Assembly: GCF_019112545.1 (NCBI RefSeq)
Contig: NW_025064893.1
Span: 730,185 to 794,184 of the forward strand
Reading direction: 5' to 3'
Source of the DNA: Guyanagaster necrorhizus
Taxonomy: Eukaryota > Basidiomycota > Agaricomycetes > Agaricales > Physalacriaceae
Length of the DNA stretch: 64,000 bases
Shown here: positions 1-10,274 of the stretch, piece by piece
How positions within the stretch are numbered: the first letter of the stretch is position 1
Layout of the letters: each line of letters begins with the position of its first letter
Notes under the pieces: model-generated
Told to the model about the DNA's origin: nothing
The model's input: only the letters and a program-made list of their open reading frames with translations
Databases searched by the model: none
Program-made: the position numbers and the translations under genes

Positions 1-1604
1 TACTTCCCGACACCTGAAGAAAGTCAGATGATGAAGTCACGATGCCTCTCCCTAGCAATTCAGAATGCTAGCAATTGAGAACAGCCTTTGTGCAAGACGG
101 CCCGCCTGAAAGAAGGAACATCAAATGAGAAGTTTACAACGCCACCCCCGAAAAACACTTGTCCCCTGTTATGACTAACAGTGCGACGACCCGACGTCGG
201 TTAGCGAGCAGTCACGAAAAGAATTTCCTTCAACGGCGTCCTTTCACGGAGGTAAGAGGTTTGACAGGCGGAGAAAATTAGAAAATTAAAAAATCGCACG
301 ACAGCACAAAGGGCAGAGAGCTACGAATGGGTTTTCGGTTAAAACACGGAAGCCAAGCAACCAGCTTCATACCTGTTCCGGACCCGGTCCGTATTCGGGA
401 CGGAGAGCCGTGTTGTGTTTTCCGGATGCGAGAAATGAATCGAGTCGTTGCGTTGGTTCAGTTGAGCGAGGGGATTGTGCGCATTAAAGATCCCATCTCA
501 TGAGATCCAACGGGACCTGATTGAATCTGATTTTCGATCAATGATATGCGAACCGGCAGCTGCGTAGCTTTTTATTAGCGTTTCGTTCGACGCCTGTAAA
601 TCCGAAAGAACATAGGTCTTCGATCATGGCAGCACCCTGGATGTATGCCCTAGACGGCGGAGGTTGCGAGGAATCCAACACGTGGAATATAGTATATGTA
701 GTCACCTATGTACATCTTGACGGAGCACAATGTGTTTGGGGGGCGGGCAAGTCCGAATGAATGACACTTCCGTAGTCCGTTCTCGTGCGCCAATCATGAC
801 GGCAACACTGGGATTCTTCTTTCCTGAAGGACGGAATTTGCCAATAGGGTCAGAGGATGTTGGTTACCGGTTGCTGCCTCGGTAGGCGCGTTGGAAACCA
901 CCGCACACGGCCTGTCGTCGCCGACTGCTGCGACCATATGACCCTCGATTTGTAGGGTAAATATTTGGCATTTTCTTTCTCCAACGAAAAAGACGAGGCT
1001 CTTGGATTTTAAATTTTTCTGACAGGATTGGCATTTCCTGTTCACAAATGTCAGACACAGAGCCAGGCACAGTATGTATGCAGAGAATTCTCGCCTTGAG
1101 GCTGGAGCTGATGCAGGTGCTTCGAATCTTGTAATCGGTGCCGCGGGAGCATGAAGAGAGCAAACCTAAACAAGGCAAGATTAATAAGGTGCAGTGAAAC
1201 GGTCACGATGAAGGTTGCAGAACCGAAACTTGGAGTTATTCTTGTTGTTGGTTTATTGTTGTTTCCATTGCAAGGTCATAGCGATGGGAAGCATTGTTTG
1301 TCACACATTTCCTACGAAAGAAAGACCCAACTTGCAGTGCTACGAAGAAATTCAAAGTGCAAGCAAGAGATAGCAAAACGGGAAGTTGACGGTAGACCGT
1401 CGACGTTTGGCGTGAAGTGACGGCCCCACGTGAAGGGCGTGCTGACAAACAGATGCAGACAACGTTGCTCCCTTCCCTCCGACGCCCACGACGGGGCGCA
1501 GCGGTCTTTTTTTCTTCTCTTCATGCCTTTTTGTTAGGCCTTGGGGCTTCAACGTTTCGCTCTTTTTGTTACCAATCGGTTCTCAGCTGCCGGAAAAGTT
1601 CTAA
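1..1604. other. Upstream intergenic/promoter region of the host gene
   Basis: CpG-rich host DNA with no long open frame that I can support. It presumably holds the promoter and 5' leader of the gene starting at 1605. The last 100 bases are pyrimidine-rich (runs of T and C around 1506-1570), as is common upstream of fungal start codons. The only candidate gene is a 70-codon frame at 1208-1420, listed separately with low confidence. Confidence 0.5.
1208..1420 (+). CDS. Possible small secreted or membrane peptide (doubtful)
   Basis: This is a 70-residue frame starting with ATG at 1208. Residues about 8-21 form a hydrophobic run (GVILVVGLLLFPLQG) after a lysine, like a signal peptide or anchor. 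A short polar tail with two cysteines follows. It lies 185 bases upstream of the next gene's ATG, so it could simply be leader or promoter sequence, and frames of this length occur by chance. No family was recognised. Confidence 0.15.
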   Translation: MKVAEPKLGVILVVGLLLFPLQGHSDGKHCLSHISYERKTQLAVLRRNSKCKQEIAKREVDGRPSTFGVK

Positions 1605-4600
1605 ATGTCCCCCCGACCTGTCAACTGTACTCGAAAACGTCCGCTTTCTGCTGTATACTTGGGGAAAGATCCTCTGTACATATATTCTCCCCCAAACCTG
1701 CCTGATTTACCGGAACCACCAAGTCCAGTTGCGAGCACGAGCTCAAAAGGTTCTGGTCTCCCTTCTCCACCGGCAACGAATTCCACTGGTAGTGGAAGTA
1801 CAGGCGATCCTGCCAGCGTCGCTAGAAGAAATAGGCCCCATCCCGGTGAAATGCTCACTGAGTCGAATGTAAAGACATTCCATCACGCTTTTGAAGAAGA
1901 GCAGGATGGGTTCGCCAGTCGTTCGGTCGATCCAGACGATGATGACGATTATGACAATGACAATGACAACAACGACGACGAGGATAATACGGCGCGTCTT
2001 AACGGAAGACATTCTTCCATATCCTCCAGCGAGAATGTGCAGGCGCTTGAACGCGTCAAGAGCCTCACACAGAGGAATCGGATGGTATGTCTTTCGGATG
2101 ACCCGGTCTTTTTTCCTTCTCTGATTTTATCTCTTTTGTAGGCCCTCGATAAACTTTCTTCTTACTCTCGGCTAAGTACGCCTTCACCCAAGCCACGTCA
2201 CCCGACTACGCCCAAACGTCATGCTCTACCATTTGCCTCATCATCGTCCCAATCTTCCTCCTCCTCCTCCTCGAGAACACGCTCGTCACGTCATTCCCAT
2301 CAAATTACCCCAGATCACCAGTCAGGCTCTGAAACAGAGCGGGAGAATCTCCACCCTCCCATATTCTCGACAAACCCCCACTCTTCCTCCTCAAATTCGT
2401 CCTCCCAAGCAGGCTCTTCCGATCCTCGCCCGTCTACGCCACGTAGCCGACAGCGCCTCATATCCGCCCCCTCATTACCCGGACAAGTCCTTGCAGCCAA
2501 GTCCAATTCCTCGCACTCATCAAATTCCTCTATTCATATCCGGAAGCGCGCTTCCATTGCTCTTACAGAAACATCATCTCCTTACCGTTCAAAATCTCCA
2601 GACCGTGACGTGATGCAAAGCGCGCTGGCAGCGGTTGCGTCGTCCAGGCGGAGTCCCACAGTGGGTCTGGGGAAAAAGAGGCAGCCTCTTCCACCGGAAT
2701 TTCGTGATTCACCGAGTGGCGGTGACCCAATATCTCACCGGAACGGCGTTAACAATACACTTACCCGAAGCTCTACCCTACAATTCTCATCTCTCCCAAA
2801 ACCTCCTGCTAGATCCTCAACAGTGCGAGATCTGACTCGACGACACCAGACACGTTGGATGAGTGAAGACCTATTGGCGACGTCTCCTACCGACGATAAC
2901 GATGAACCCACTATAGGGCGGCGGCAAACACGACGGGGTGGGAGTGCGGAGAGTGGTTTGACAGTGAGTGCTCGGGGTAGAAGCCTAGTGGGTGAAGGGT
3001 TGCGGGCAGCTGGTATAGGTCTGAAGGATGGAGAGGAGAGGCGGGGCAGCGATGTTAGGACTCGTGCTAGCACTGTTGGACAGAGAGCAGCAACGTCGAT
3101 GGCAGAATACGGCCGAGATTACGAGGACGACAACGACGCTTCTCCATCAGTTTCGCGTCAGTTGAGGAGTCATCGAAGTGCATATCCCTTACGGGACAGA
3201 GATTCTTCAGCATCTCGGAGGGAGGTGGAGAGGTCCCAGTCGTCACTCAGCGTGTACAGTGGACAGGACCGGCACTCGAGTCCACGAGTTTCAGGGATAC
3301 AGCAGTCTGGACATCATACAGAGCTTATGCACGATAGCCTGTCGATGTTCGAATCACAAGTCAATCGGGTGCAGTTGATTGCGACCAGTGATTTGCTAAG
3401 GAACGCGCAGGGTATAGTAACAGCCGCTGAAAGACTGCAAGGGCTAATGAAAGGTGGGAATGGGCGCGCACTGGAGCAGCAGATTAATGCGGAGGTTGGC
3501 GATCGTGACATGGATGCGGACTTGGTGGAGATATGGAGTAAAGTTGGTGGGGAGTATAGAGAGGGCATGAGAGCAAGTGACGAGCTTGTTAGAGCGGTGA
3601 CAAGCTTCCTGCTGGGTGTCGGCAAAGCTGTTAAAGATCTAAGTGGTGCTGGAGATACTCATAATCGGAGCATCAGTTTAGACGAAGAAGGTCTGACGGG
3701 ACGTTTATCGAGGCTTCATCTTACGCCAGAAACCCCTGTGAACGGTAACGGCAGACGTAGCGCTGAATCCCGGCGTAGCTGGGACATTCGAGATAGAGAG
3801 CGAGAAGAGGCCACGCGACGGCTGAACGCAAGAGCAGAAAGTGTTCTCGCTGTTCGATCCCCGTCAGCTCTCAACACGTTGAGGAACGAGGATTATGCTC
3901 GATCTGTTTTTGATACCCCATCTCCTCATCGAAATGCTACTACCAATGGGGCAAGTTCTGGTTCCATACGACGAGTGCAACCACGGGAGCCTTCAATACG
4001 TGTCGACGTCAACGGTGTCGCTACATTGGATTCTCAAGACACTGCCGATGCTTTTGATCCATCGCCTACACCTGCTTCTCGTATCAATCGTATACCGGAT
4101 CGAAGTCAGACTCTCCCTCCCCTTGACATTCCAAAGCCACTGCCGACATTACCTTCCGAATCTCTTCGAGCTCGACTTCCTGTTACTCCTACACCTCCTT
4201 CAGAAAAACGACCTCAAGATCGTAACGGGGACCAGCAAAATCAAACCCTTTCTCGCCGCAAGAACCTCAACACCATCTTTTCTGTTCGAAGCCCAAATAC
4301 GACAACGGCTCTCACCACACATACGGTATCCAATTCTCCTGATCGAGGGGGTTTTCCAGGCGTGAGCCCGTCACAGCGGACCGATTCGAACAAGTCGAAT
4401 CGAACGTCAGTGACGTTCTCCCGTCCATCGACTGTTTCGATTTCAACGCTCAATGGACTCCAGCAGCAGGATGAGAGACAGCGGAAGTCGTCCTCTTCAG
4501 GTTCTGTGGACGCGGATGAGGCAGAGATTGTTGCTGGTGTCAACTCGCCAATGTCAGGTTCTGAGACGGAGAGAGACTGGAGGCGGATGGTCAATCGATC

Positions 4601-4733
4601 GACGAGGATGTCGCTTGATGGGACACATGCGGGGCACGCTGCCGATCGGAGTGCTGCTTCTTCCATTCTCCCTGCTTCGAAGAGAGAGAGGAGGAGAACG
4701 GTTGTGGATATCTGGCCTCCCGCTGGGAGGTGA
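1605..4733 (+). CDS. Ser/Arg-rich low-complexity protein of unknown function, two exons (1605-2084, 2142-4733)
   Basis: The joined exons give 1023 residues ending at TGA 4731-4733. The start is supported by an in-frame TAA directly before the ATG (1602-1604). Most of the protein is Ser/Pro/Thr/Arg-rich and probably disordered. It has an acidic Asp/Asn tract at residues about 109-128, a short helical stretch at about 146-160 and a poly-Ser tract just after the intron. One region, residues about 553-660 (nt 3318-3640), lacks low complexity and reads as helices, and may be the only folded domain. There are many RS/SP motifs and basic clusters, and the C terminus is basic (KRERRRTVVDIW). It has no signal peptide or membrane segment. 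CpG is retained throughout, unlike the repeats that follow. I do not recognise the family. A cytoskeletal, cortical or signalling scaffold would fit the composition, but that is only a guess. Confidence 0.85.
2085..2141 (+). other. Spliceosomal intron (57 bp)
   Basis: The 5' splice site is GTATGT directly after codon ATG (2082-2084). The 3' end is a T-rich tract ending in TTTTGTAG at 2141, with a CTGAT branch-like motif at 2121-2125. Read through, the frame stops at the TAG of the acceptor. Removing 57 bases joins exon 1 in phase 0 to an open frame that runs without a stop to 4733. The length and motifs are typical of fungal introns. Confidence 0.9.
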
Positions 4734-5141
4734 TTCGGCTTCGGCTCTATTGCATTTCTTGTACATACCATGCGTGAGTCATCCCTTCCCCGGTATTCAT
4801 ATCCTTGGTCACATTCTCACAGATTACTTTCTTTTACTGTTTTTATTGCGCGGACGCTGATGCTCTGAACTGCGGTACCTCTACGCGCGTCTTCCTTCTC
4901 CAAGTGTTCGTCCCTTGATCAATCCTTTCATTTATTTGGGCTTTAAGAATTGCATGCAAGCTTTCGTTATTTCGACCTCCGTCTCTGTCTCGTTATCTGA
5001 TCTGTCGTGTAGTATTCTATTCGTTTTTCGTTCCTGCCTGTTTTCTATATCTCGATGTCCTGACGTTGTACGTATTTTATGGGCTCTATGATATGTGGTT
5101 GTGAGTTAGACTCACTGCGAAGTACTTGAAGTAGAATACCT

Positions 5142-5147
5142 AATAAA
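5142..5147 (+). promoter_or_regulatory. Candidate poly(A) signal AATAAA
   Basis: A canonical AATAAA lies about 410 bases after the stop of the host gene, near the point where CpG-rich host sequence gives way to AT-rich repeat sequence. The intervening 3' region is T-rich and has no open frame of note. Fungal genes often lack a strict AATAAA, so this may be chance. Confidence 0.3.
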
Positions 5148-5149
5148 TG

Positions 5150-6209
5150 CCAATTGTATGCATCCATGAGGAGCGTAGCGGTGAATAGGGGTGTGACTCT
5201 TCATGCACCTTCATGTGCATCCACAGCGCTTTATCCCAACTGAAAACATAATGTACAGATCATGTAAAATTGAAAGATACTATTTGTAAGCCAAATGATA
5301 GCAAGTATGACAGCACATTGGACTATGACCTTAAATGAAAAGGACCACATATAAATTGTCCCTCTTTATATCCTTCCTGCTCAAGCCACTGGTACCACTG
5401 CTCAAGGTAGGCCTGCACTGAGTCCATCTCAGAACCACTGGAAGAGGTCATAAAGATGTTTTTTTGTGTTATTCCAGTGATCTTCATGGCTTAAATTTTC
5501 CTATATAATCCATACATTTCACTTCTGTAATTTCCCACCTGAGTCTAGCAGATGATGTTACAGACCACCAGCAGCACTGATAGTTGGCTATGCTGTATCA
5601 TTCATAGTAGTCACTGATGACCACTGCTGTTGCCATCAGCTGTTCCAATATCAAAGATGATTCTTTGAATTCCAACTTGACAATCAAATGTCATGATTTT
5701 AGCCTTTAATCATAACCTCCTGATGCTTAGTAACCTGACACTTATGAAAGCCTGATGATCCCTGATGAATAAGTGCTCTCAGACATGCAGAAACCCTGCT
5801 GAAGCCACATGGAATCATGGATGTATGCATGATACCCAATGCTCATTACTTACATTGTATGTTGCCTATTGCAGATCATTTGTTTTTCCTACTTCTATAC
5901 TTCAACCTGACAGTATATATATCTAGTAGTTACATCTGTATCCTCAGTTATTTTACTATTACTGCATTAACTGAGGTATGCTTTACTCACTCATTTCCTT
6001 AGTTCTAACTATGTTGTTCATCTTACCTTAGGTATGGTATCATATCAATACAGTCATTTCACTATTACTGCACTGAATGAGTTCTAACTACATTGTTCAT
6101 CTTTGGGTTATGTGGCTCTGCTCTTATCTTTGAACCAGTCAAGAAGAACACAGTAAATTGTACCCATAAAACAACTCAATATTCATATGAAATACCATAA
6201 CCTCTAACC
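5150..6209. other. AT-rich repeat-derived sequence, unassigned; possibly leader or LTR of the copia element
   Basis: No supportable gene. Base composition changes from the host region: CpG becomes rare and AT rises. The stretch leads directly into the gag ATG at 6210, so it is probably the 5' LTR and leader of that element, but I found no paired LTR or primer-binding site. It holds a small internal duplication: a 24-base unit at 5951-5974 recurs at 6057-6080, and a unit at 6001-6024 recurs at 6080-6103. Confidence 0.4.
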
Positions 6210-7120
6210 ATGTCAACAATAAGCCCTTCCATTATCCAACTCTCTGAAGCTTTCCAGTTTAATGGCAAGAACCTTGCCACCTGGAAATCCAAGATTGCTG
6301 AAATCATCAGTGGCAAAAGATGATGAGGGTACATGGATGGATCAATATCTTATCCAACCACCATGCAAATGACCCAGAGCACAGCACCAATCAGAGCACT
6401 GCTTCCACCAGATTCCACACCACTCTACTTATTCACACTATTGCTTGATGAATGGAAATTTCAAGACTCCTGCATATGGTTCCACATCATTCTCAATGTT
6501 GTGGATCCTACAGAATTAGGAATCAAGACATCAGAAATGGTGAAACAAGCATGGGACTCAATTATAGACATCTACACTATCCAGAACAAGATGGCTTTAT
6601 CTGAGATGCAATGTCTCCTTTAGAAACACAAAGCACATAGAGAGAGCTAATATGGAGGCCTACATCCAGAACCTCCATATGAAGCAAGCTGCAGTCAGCA
6701 ATCTGTCTGAAGCTGGATATGAGTTAACAGACAAAGATTTCAGGGAAATTATCATATGGCCTCTTTTCCACTCTGCAAGCTGGCTGCCAATCATACCATC
6801 CTTCTACCAGTGTAAGATGATCATCAAAATTACTTCACTACTCCAAACCCACCATATCACATTATATCCCACAAAGATAGACCTGTCTCTTGCTTTGAAT
6901 GCAAAAAATCATCAGCTGGGAAATACTGTACCAACTCTAAGTGTAAGGCTCATAAATGCTCAACCCACAATATCTCAGATTGCTACTGGTCTGATAGAGG
7001 AAAGGAAGGGCAGTTTTCAGAGAATTTTAGAAGGAACAAACAAAGCAACCAGGCAAATAACATATTGTTTAGCATGCCAGCAAATGCATAGGCTGCTGCA
7101 GCTCTTCAGGCTAGCCTGAT
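6210..7120 (+). pseudogene. Ty1/copia-type Gag, decayed
   Basis: The frame starts at ATG 6210. It reads the copia Gag N-terminal pattern FNGKNLATWKSKIAEII, then two adjacent TGA codons at 6321-6326 and GYMDGSI, where intact family members read a Trp/Arg-containing KxxWGYIDG-like stretch. The central helical part (KTSEMVKQAWDSI at 6520-6560) is typical of the UBN2/copia Gag domain. A stop follows at 6621-6623 and a frameshift precedes 6652, after which the frame resumes with MEAYIQNLHMKQAAVSNL. Near 6895-7010 another frame gives a Cys/His cluster (YCTNSKC then H and C residues, then GKEGQ) resembling the Gag zinc-binding region. Particle-forming protein of a retrotransposon, now non-functional. 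Confidence 0.7.
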
Positions 7121-7199
7121 GGTATTTCACAGCCCCCATATCATATTCATAGCATACATGACATCTGGTGATAAAGATAGTATCACAGGGGTTATCATT

Positions 7200-8880
7200 G
7201 AGAAAGTACTAGATGAGACATCCTATCTTGAGAATATTGATGCTGAATGAATCCTTGGATTTTGAGGATATGACTACTTCATCTATGTCTGATTTTAATA
7301 TCTTGAACCTTAAGAAAGTCAACAAAGCTAAACTAGTCATTAGTCATTTTGAGGTGAAGAAGTATATATATGATGCACCTATTGCAGATAGAGCATTTGT
7401 CTCTATGATATTCCAGAGATGAAAATCCACAAAGTCATTGTGCTTTCTTGATTCTGATGCAAGCAATCACTTGCTGTGGGATTTGAAGGGATTCACTGAG
7501 TATACACCCCAACTGTATCATACTGGTTTTTTGGCAAAGAAAGTGGAAGGTGGATTCTCAATTCTGAATGCTGAGACTCTTATCAAACTTTTTTGCCAGA
7601 TATCTAAGGAGAAGAAATTAGTCAGACTGATCTTCAAGAATGTCTTATATGCACCTTCGCTCACTGCAAACCTCATCTCTGTCAGTGCATTTGATGCTGC
7701 TGGGTTCTTTACAACATTTGGAGGCAAGCAGGCAGTTGTCAAGAATGCAAATGGTGCTGAAATCTTTACTGAAAAGAGAGAGAATAGAATGTATATCCTC
7801 AAGTGTGTAGATGATGAGAGGGATTTATCTGCTGATCACTTTGTTATGTCCTTGAGAAGTGATCCTACATCTTTGTGCCAATGGCATCATTGATTTATAT
7901 ATGCAAGCATTAAAACTATCAAGTCTATAGCATCAAAGAACTTAGTTGACAGGCTCACTAGAAGAGTTATAGACAGGAACATCAAGGAGAAGTGTAAAGA
8001 TTGTCTTATAGCCAAGCAAACATATTAGCCTCTCAATGAGCCAACAGACCCTGATGTGGAGCCTCTCCACCTTATGGAAACAGACTTGTGAGGTTCTAGC
8101 TATATAGTATCAAATAGAAGAAAGTCTTACTTCATGCTGGTTGTGGATAGCAGCATATCTTTCAAACATGAAGTGTTTCTCATGAATAAAGCTGATGAGA
8201 TGACAATCTAGGCTTTTGATGAATTCTTGATGCTGGCCAAGAACCAGACTAGTCAATAAGTCAAACACCTTTATGCTGATGATATCTTTACAGAGTTAAA
8301 GTGGTTGACTACTATAAAAAGCATAGGATTATCCTTAAGCTAATAGCACTGTACTCATCTTTGGAGAATGGATTAGTGGAAAGAGTGATCTATACAATTA
8401 TCTAGAATACTTGTGCACTCTTGTGAGATTTGAGCCTGCATCATAAATATTAGGTTGAGGTGGCAGCTATTTTAATGTACACAAGAAATCTGATCTCATC
8501 ATGTCACTATCCTAATACAGTTTCTTTAGAGTTATAGACCAGGAAATGACAAGATGTATCTCACCTGCAAGCTTTTAGCAGTATCTGTTGGGCAAAAATT
8601 CTGATAGTAAATAGGCAGCAGATATCTGGTGAAAGCAAATTAGATGATTAGTCAACTGAGGCTTGCTTGTTGGAATATGCATCTTGGGGCTATTACAAAT
8701 TGCTCAATAAGTCAGGCAAAATCTTCATCTCACATGATATCATACAGTCAACTCTCTCATAACTTAAAGTGGTTAGTGGATCCTCAGAGCTGTGAGTTAC
8801 AAGAGAGTATGAGATTGGAGAGAGGATGTTGTAGATTAACTTTGAGGCTCTCATAAGAGCTTATATTTTGAAGATGCCAT
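7200..8880 (+). pseudogene. Ty1/copia-type Pol fragment: protease, GAG-pre-integrase and integrase, decayed
   Basis: At 7438-7800 the frame reads CFLDSDASNHL, the copia protease active site with the usual DSGAS changed to DSDAS, followed by the family signature NVLYAPSLTANLISVSAFDAAGF. From about 7990 a GAG-pre-integrase tail (CKDCLIAKQT, with a stop before PLNEP) leads into integrase with LHLMETDL, SYFMLVVDSS and FDEFLMLAKNQT. Near 8365 the integrase C-terminal pattern ENGLVERVIYTII is visible, and KxQDVSHLQAF near 8550. Gag-then-protease-then-integrase order is diagnostic of Ty1/copia rather than Ty3/gypsy. No RT or RNase H was found, so the 3' half is missing. There are many stops and shifts. 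Confidence 0.7.
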
Positions 8881-9051
8881 ATGTATACTAACAATGATGT
8901 ATGTCTTATATGATCAGGTATTATGGTACTTGGCCAGGCCTTTCCATTTTCAGGGTTTCAAACTTGCATTTTTCTGGTTTTTCTGTGATACTATATGAGA
9001 CTATAAGACTTTCATCAATTAATCCATCAGGATAATGGTCTTAAGGGAGGG
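8881..9051. other. Unassigned AT-rich sequence ending in a gypsy polypurine tract
   Basis: No gene. From about 9013 it matches the extreme 3' end of the gypsy internal region (CATCAGGATAATGGTCTTAAG then GGAGGG), the polypurine tract just before the 3' LTR, so a roughly 40-base remnant of a plus-strand gypsy interior abuts the copia remnant. Confidence 0.5.
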
Positions 9052-9495
9052 TGATATTATGATTTTCTCTATATCTCATTCTTTTTTCTTATCTTATCAA
9101 GGCACTTATTTTATCTCAAGCACTCTCCTGAAGGGCATGGAAAGGATTAGACAATCACAACAGATGGAGTGCCATTGTACTCAGTCATCTCACCTACAGA
9201 CAATTCCTCATTGTCTTATCCCTGACAATTAGGCAGAATCAGCATCCTAGCATAATAGGTATTAGTTATATTTATTACAAGTTGAACAGTATATAAGTAG
9301 GATAGCTGTCACTGTAGTAGTCCAGCTTCAAGCTATAAGTTTATCTCACACTATCTCCTCTTGAGCTTAGCTTGTCTCCAGCCTTGAAGCACTTCACCTA
9401 TCAGAGCACATTTAATGAACTCTAGCATGATTGTATGAATACAATACAGCACTAGTTTATTATGTGTTCAGATCATATGCCAGTTAGATCTAATA
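9052..9495 (+). repeat. Degenerate gypsy 3' LTR, plus orientation
   Basis: It follows a polypurine tract and begins TGATATTATGATTTT, close to the TGTTATGATTT start of the other plus-oriented LTRs. Near 9290 it holds the shared promoter block: a TATATAAG motif about 36 bases before CAGCTTCAAGCTA, as in the intact LTRs. It ends near TCTAATA, a decayed form of the usual TAACA end. The rest of this element is absent apart from about 40 bases upstream. Confidence 0.55.
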
Positions 9496-9811
9496 TAATC
9501 TTCTTCATGATAGAGAAAGGCCTGGTGCATTTATTGGTCAGTTTCTTCTTTGAACATGAAAAGTGAAGATTTGTGGTATTCAGCAATATGTGGTCACCAA
9601 CATTGTATTAGATGGCAGAGTGGTGGGACTTGTCATACTGATATTTCATAGCAGCAGCCACTTTTTTGAGAGTTTGATCTACAAAAGATGTTGAGGTAGG
9701 AGTTGTAACAGTGCAGTGGATTGAGCTAGTGATATAGAGGATGTCATCTGTAGTTGATGAAAAATAGTGTTTTGCTGATTGCAGAGTGGACATGGTTATT
9801 GTATTAGAATG
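9496..9811 (-). pseudogene. E0: old gypsy Pol fragment, left part (integrase C-terminal end to linker)
   Basis: On the minus strand this matches the segment between the integrase core and the chromodomain of the other gypsy elements (compare 10620-10960). The reading includes a QYDKSHHSAI-like stretch before the frame decays. It is cut off at the left by the worn LTR and at the right by the insertion of E1. It continues at 17755, since the joined sequence TTAGAATACAGCAAG reads across the E1 insertion exactly as in paralogous copies. Confidence 0.65.
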
Positions 9812-10244
9812 TGTTAGGCCCAAGCATCACATGAATAAGACCACATGATAAACAGCTGTCTCTTTGCACTTTGAGGGATCGGCTGAGTCCATGGAGTTGG
9901 TCTTCTTTCTGTGTGACTCAATGTCTTGTAGACTCAAGATAGATTGGTAGTTATAAACTTTAGCTCGAAGCTGGGGTATACCAGTGAGAGCTGTGGGTCT
10001 TAAATACTATACAGGCTATGCTAATAATATCCCTACTAATTGTGTTCATCTATGTCTATGGTGCCTATTGTCCTTAGGCATTGTTACCATACATAAAAAG
10101 GTGCTTATGTGTCATCAAGCATTGTTGTCTAAGCTGACTTGATGGGTGGGTTAGTTGTGATGACTAAGCTATCCCATAGTCCTATGCATTCTGACTAAGC
10201 ATAAATAGGGGTAAAATCGTAGAAATAAGAGAAAAATCATAACA
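9812..10244 (-). repeat. E1 3' LTR (left copy)
   Basis: 433 bp, TGTTAGGCCC...AAATCATAACA. It is followed by TTACCTCCTCCTTAAG, the complement of the polypurine tract, which fixes the element on the minus strand. Compared with the right LTR I count about 27 differences, all transitions and no indels. Confidence 0.9.
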
Positions 10245-10274
10245 TTACCTCCTCCTTAAGACCATCATCCTGAT

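Larger units (their letters stand above)
6210..8880 (+). mobile_element. Truncated Ty1/copia LTR retrotransposon
   Basis: Gag, protease and integrase follow in the copia order on the plus strand, then the sequence loses similarity before any RT. It is the only copia-type element recognised in the window and its neighbours are all gypsy-type. The ends are approximate, and no LTR pair or target duplication was identified. Confidence 0.65.

Noticed and set aside
794..1178. Minus-strand frames of 83 and 104 codons upstream of the host gene
   Set aside because: They overlap each other in different frames, lack recognisable domains and splice signals, and lie in the presumed promoter.
5951..6103. 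Duplicated 24-base units as a CRISPR-like or satellite array
   Set aside because: Only two imperfect copies with unequal spacing. A simple local duplication explains it.
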